NCBI GenBank assembly: GCA_017656425.1
Contig: JACDNV010000005.1
Coordinates: forward strand, 62,001 to 126,000
Reading direction: 5' to 3'
DNA from: Candidatus Neomarinimicrobiota bacterium
GTDB lineage: Bacteria; Fidelibacterota; UBA2242; B5-G15
Length of the DNA stretch: 64,000 nucleotides
The translations under genes and the position numbers were made by a program. The notes below the pieces were generated by a model that did no database searches, was not told where the DNA came from, and worked only from the letters and a program-made list of their open reading frames with translations. Positions 63,663 through 64,000 of the stretch are shown in pieces (the first letter of the stretch is position 1; every line of letters begins with the position of its first letter).

Positions 63663-64000
63663 TTATTTACCTACTTTTAAAAGGGCAAAAAAAGCTTCTT
63701 GAGGAACACTTACTTTGCCTATCTGTTTCAACCTTTTTTTGCCTTCTTTCTGTTTTTCCAGCAGTTTTTTTTTCCTTGTTATATCACCACCATAACATTT
63801 TGCGGTGACATTTTTTCTTAATGGTTTAACGGTTTCTCTTGCTATTATTTTACTACCGATAGCAGCTTGAATTACAACTTCGAATAGCTGTTTTGGAATC
63901 AATTCCTTCAATTTTTTACACAATTCCCTTCCCTGATAATAAGCTTTCTCTCTATGTGTGATTATCGATAGAGCATCTACTGGTTCACCGGCTATCAGAA
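63663..64000 (-). CDS. lepA: Elongation factor 4 (LepA), C-terminal part, cut by the window edge
   Basis: Only the last 112 or so residues are present; the frame runs off the right edge. It carries the LepA-specific C-terminal domain: [41 protein letters not shown], the [21 protein letters not shown] stretch (quoted in part as [16 protein letters not shown]) and [15 protein letters not shown] at the C-terminus. LepA is a translational GTPase that acts on stalled ribosomes or in initiation. The GTPase domains lie outside the window. Confidence 0.96.
   Translation of the reverse strand, partial: LIAGEPVDALSIITHREKAYYQGRELCKKLKELIPKQLFEVVIQAAIGSKIIARETVKPLRKNVTAKCYGGDITRKKKLLEKQKEGKKRLKQIGKVSVPQEAFFALLKVGK

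Overview
The window is AT-rich DNA (roughly one third G+C by eye) from a Gram-negative bacterium of the Fibrobacteres-Chlorobi-Bacteroidetes (FCB) assemblage. The markers for this are two T9SS-type C-terminal sorting tails (41437-43257 and 45381-47327), PorV/PorQ-like barrels, a Bacteroidota-style hybrid two-component system (HTCS), GldA/GldF/GldG-like transporter genes, a TamA/TamB pair and a short Bacteroidota-type GT5-like protein. Lack of SusD and the gene orders argue for a deep-branching FCB lineage (Marinimicrobia-, Calditrichota- or Ignavibacteria-like) rather than a typical Bacteroidota. The phylum is inferred, since no rRNA is present.

Layout. 176-7062 (+) is a tight housekeeping run: GT5-like protein, lipoprotein, outer-membrane barrel, TPR lipoprotein, RpiB, GlyA, NrdR and a 54-residue Trm112-like protein. 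It ends in a degraded stretch and a bidirectional terminator (7576-7609). 7623-11632 (-) is an envelope-stress-type operon: ECF sigma, zinc-finger anti-sigma, two Spy/CpxP-like proteins, a NadC-fold protein that lacks the catalytic residues, and a lipoprotein. 11673-19628 holds addA and addB (-), separated by an oppositely oriented fused prenol kinase / prenyl-phosphate kinase. 19698-27694 (-) is an eight-gene operon joining a MoxR/DUF58/BatD module to a GldA/F/G-DUF4340 ABC module. 27831-36189 (-) encodes ClpB and the TamA/TamB pair.

36894-58606 is the accessory heart of the window, a carbohydrate locus. A 1401-residue HTCS regulator is followed by a secreted T9SS protein built from two almost identical 245-residue repeats. 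A convergent six-gene operon encodes a TonB-dependent receptor, an unrecognised Fn3 surface protein, a PorV-like barrel, an IPT/beta-propeller lipoprotein, a GH51-like clan-A glycosidase with a T9SS tail and a GH13 alpha-glucosidase. A divergent pair encodes an orphan-family lipoprotein and an exported trehalase of the fungal neutral type, with its calcium-loop domain. Together they look like a trehalose/alpha-glucoside acquisition system that uses no SusD.

58755-64000 carries a ClC channel, TrmO, a GIY-YIG protein, two tRNA-Ser genes (UGA and GCU), TspO, a decayed ABC-ATPase, a TPR protein, a CPBP protease and the 3' end of lepA, which runs off the window. No CRISPR array, insertion sequence, rRNA or phage gene was seen.
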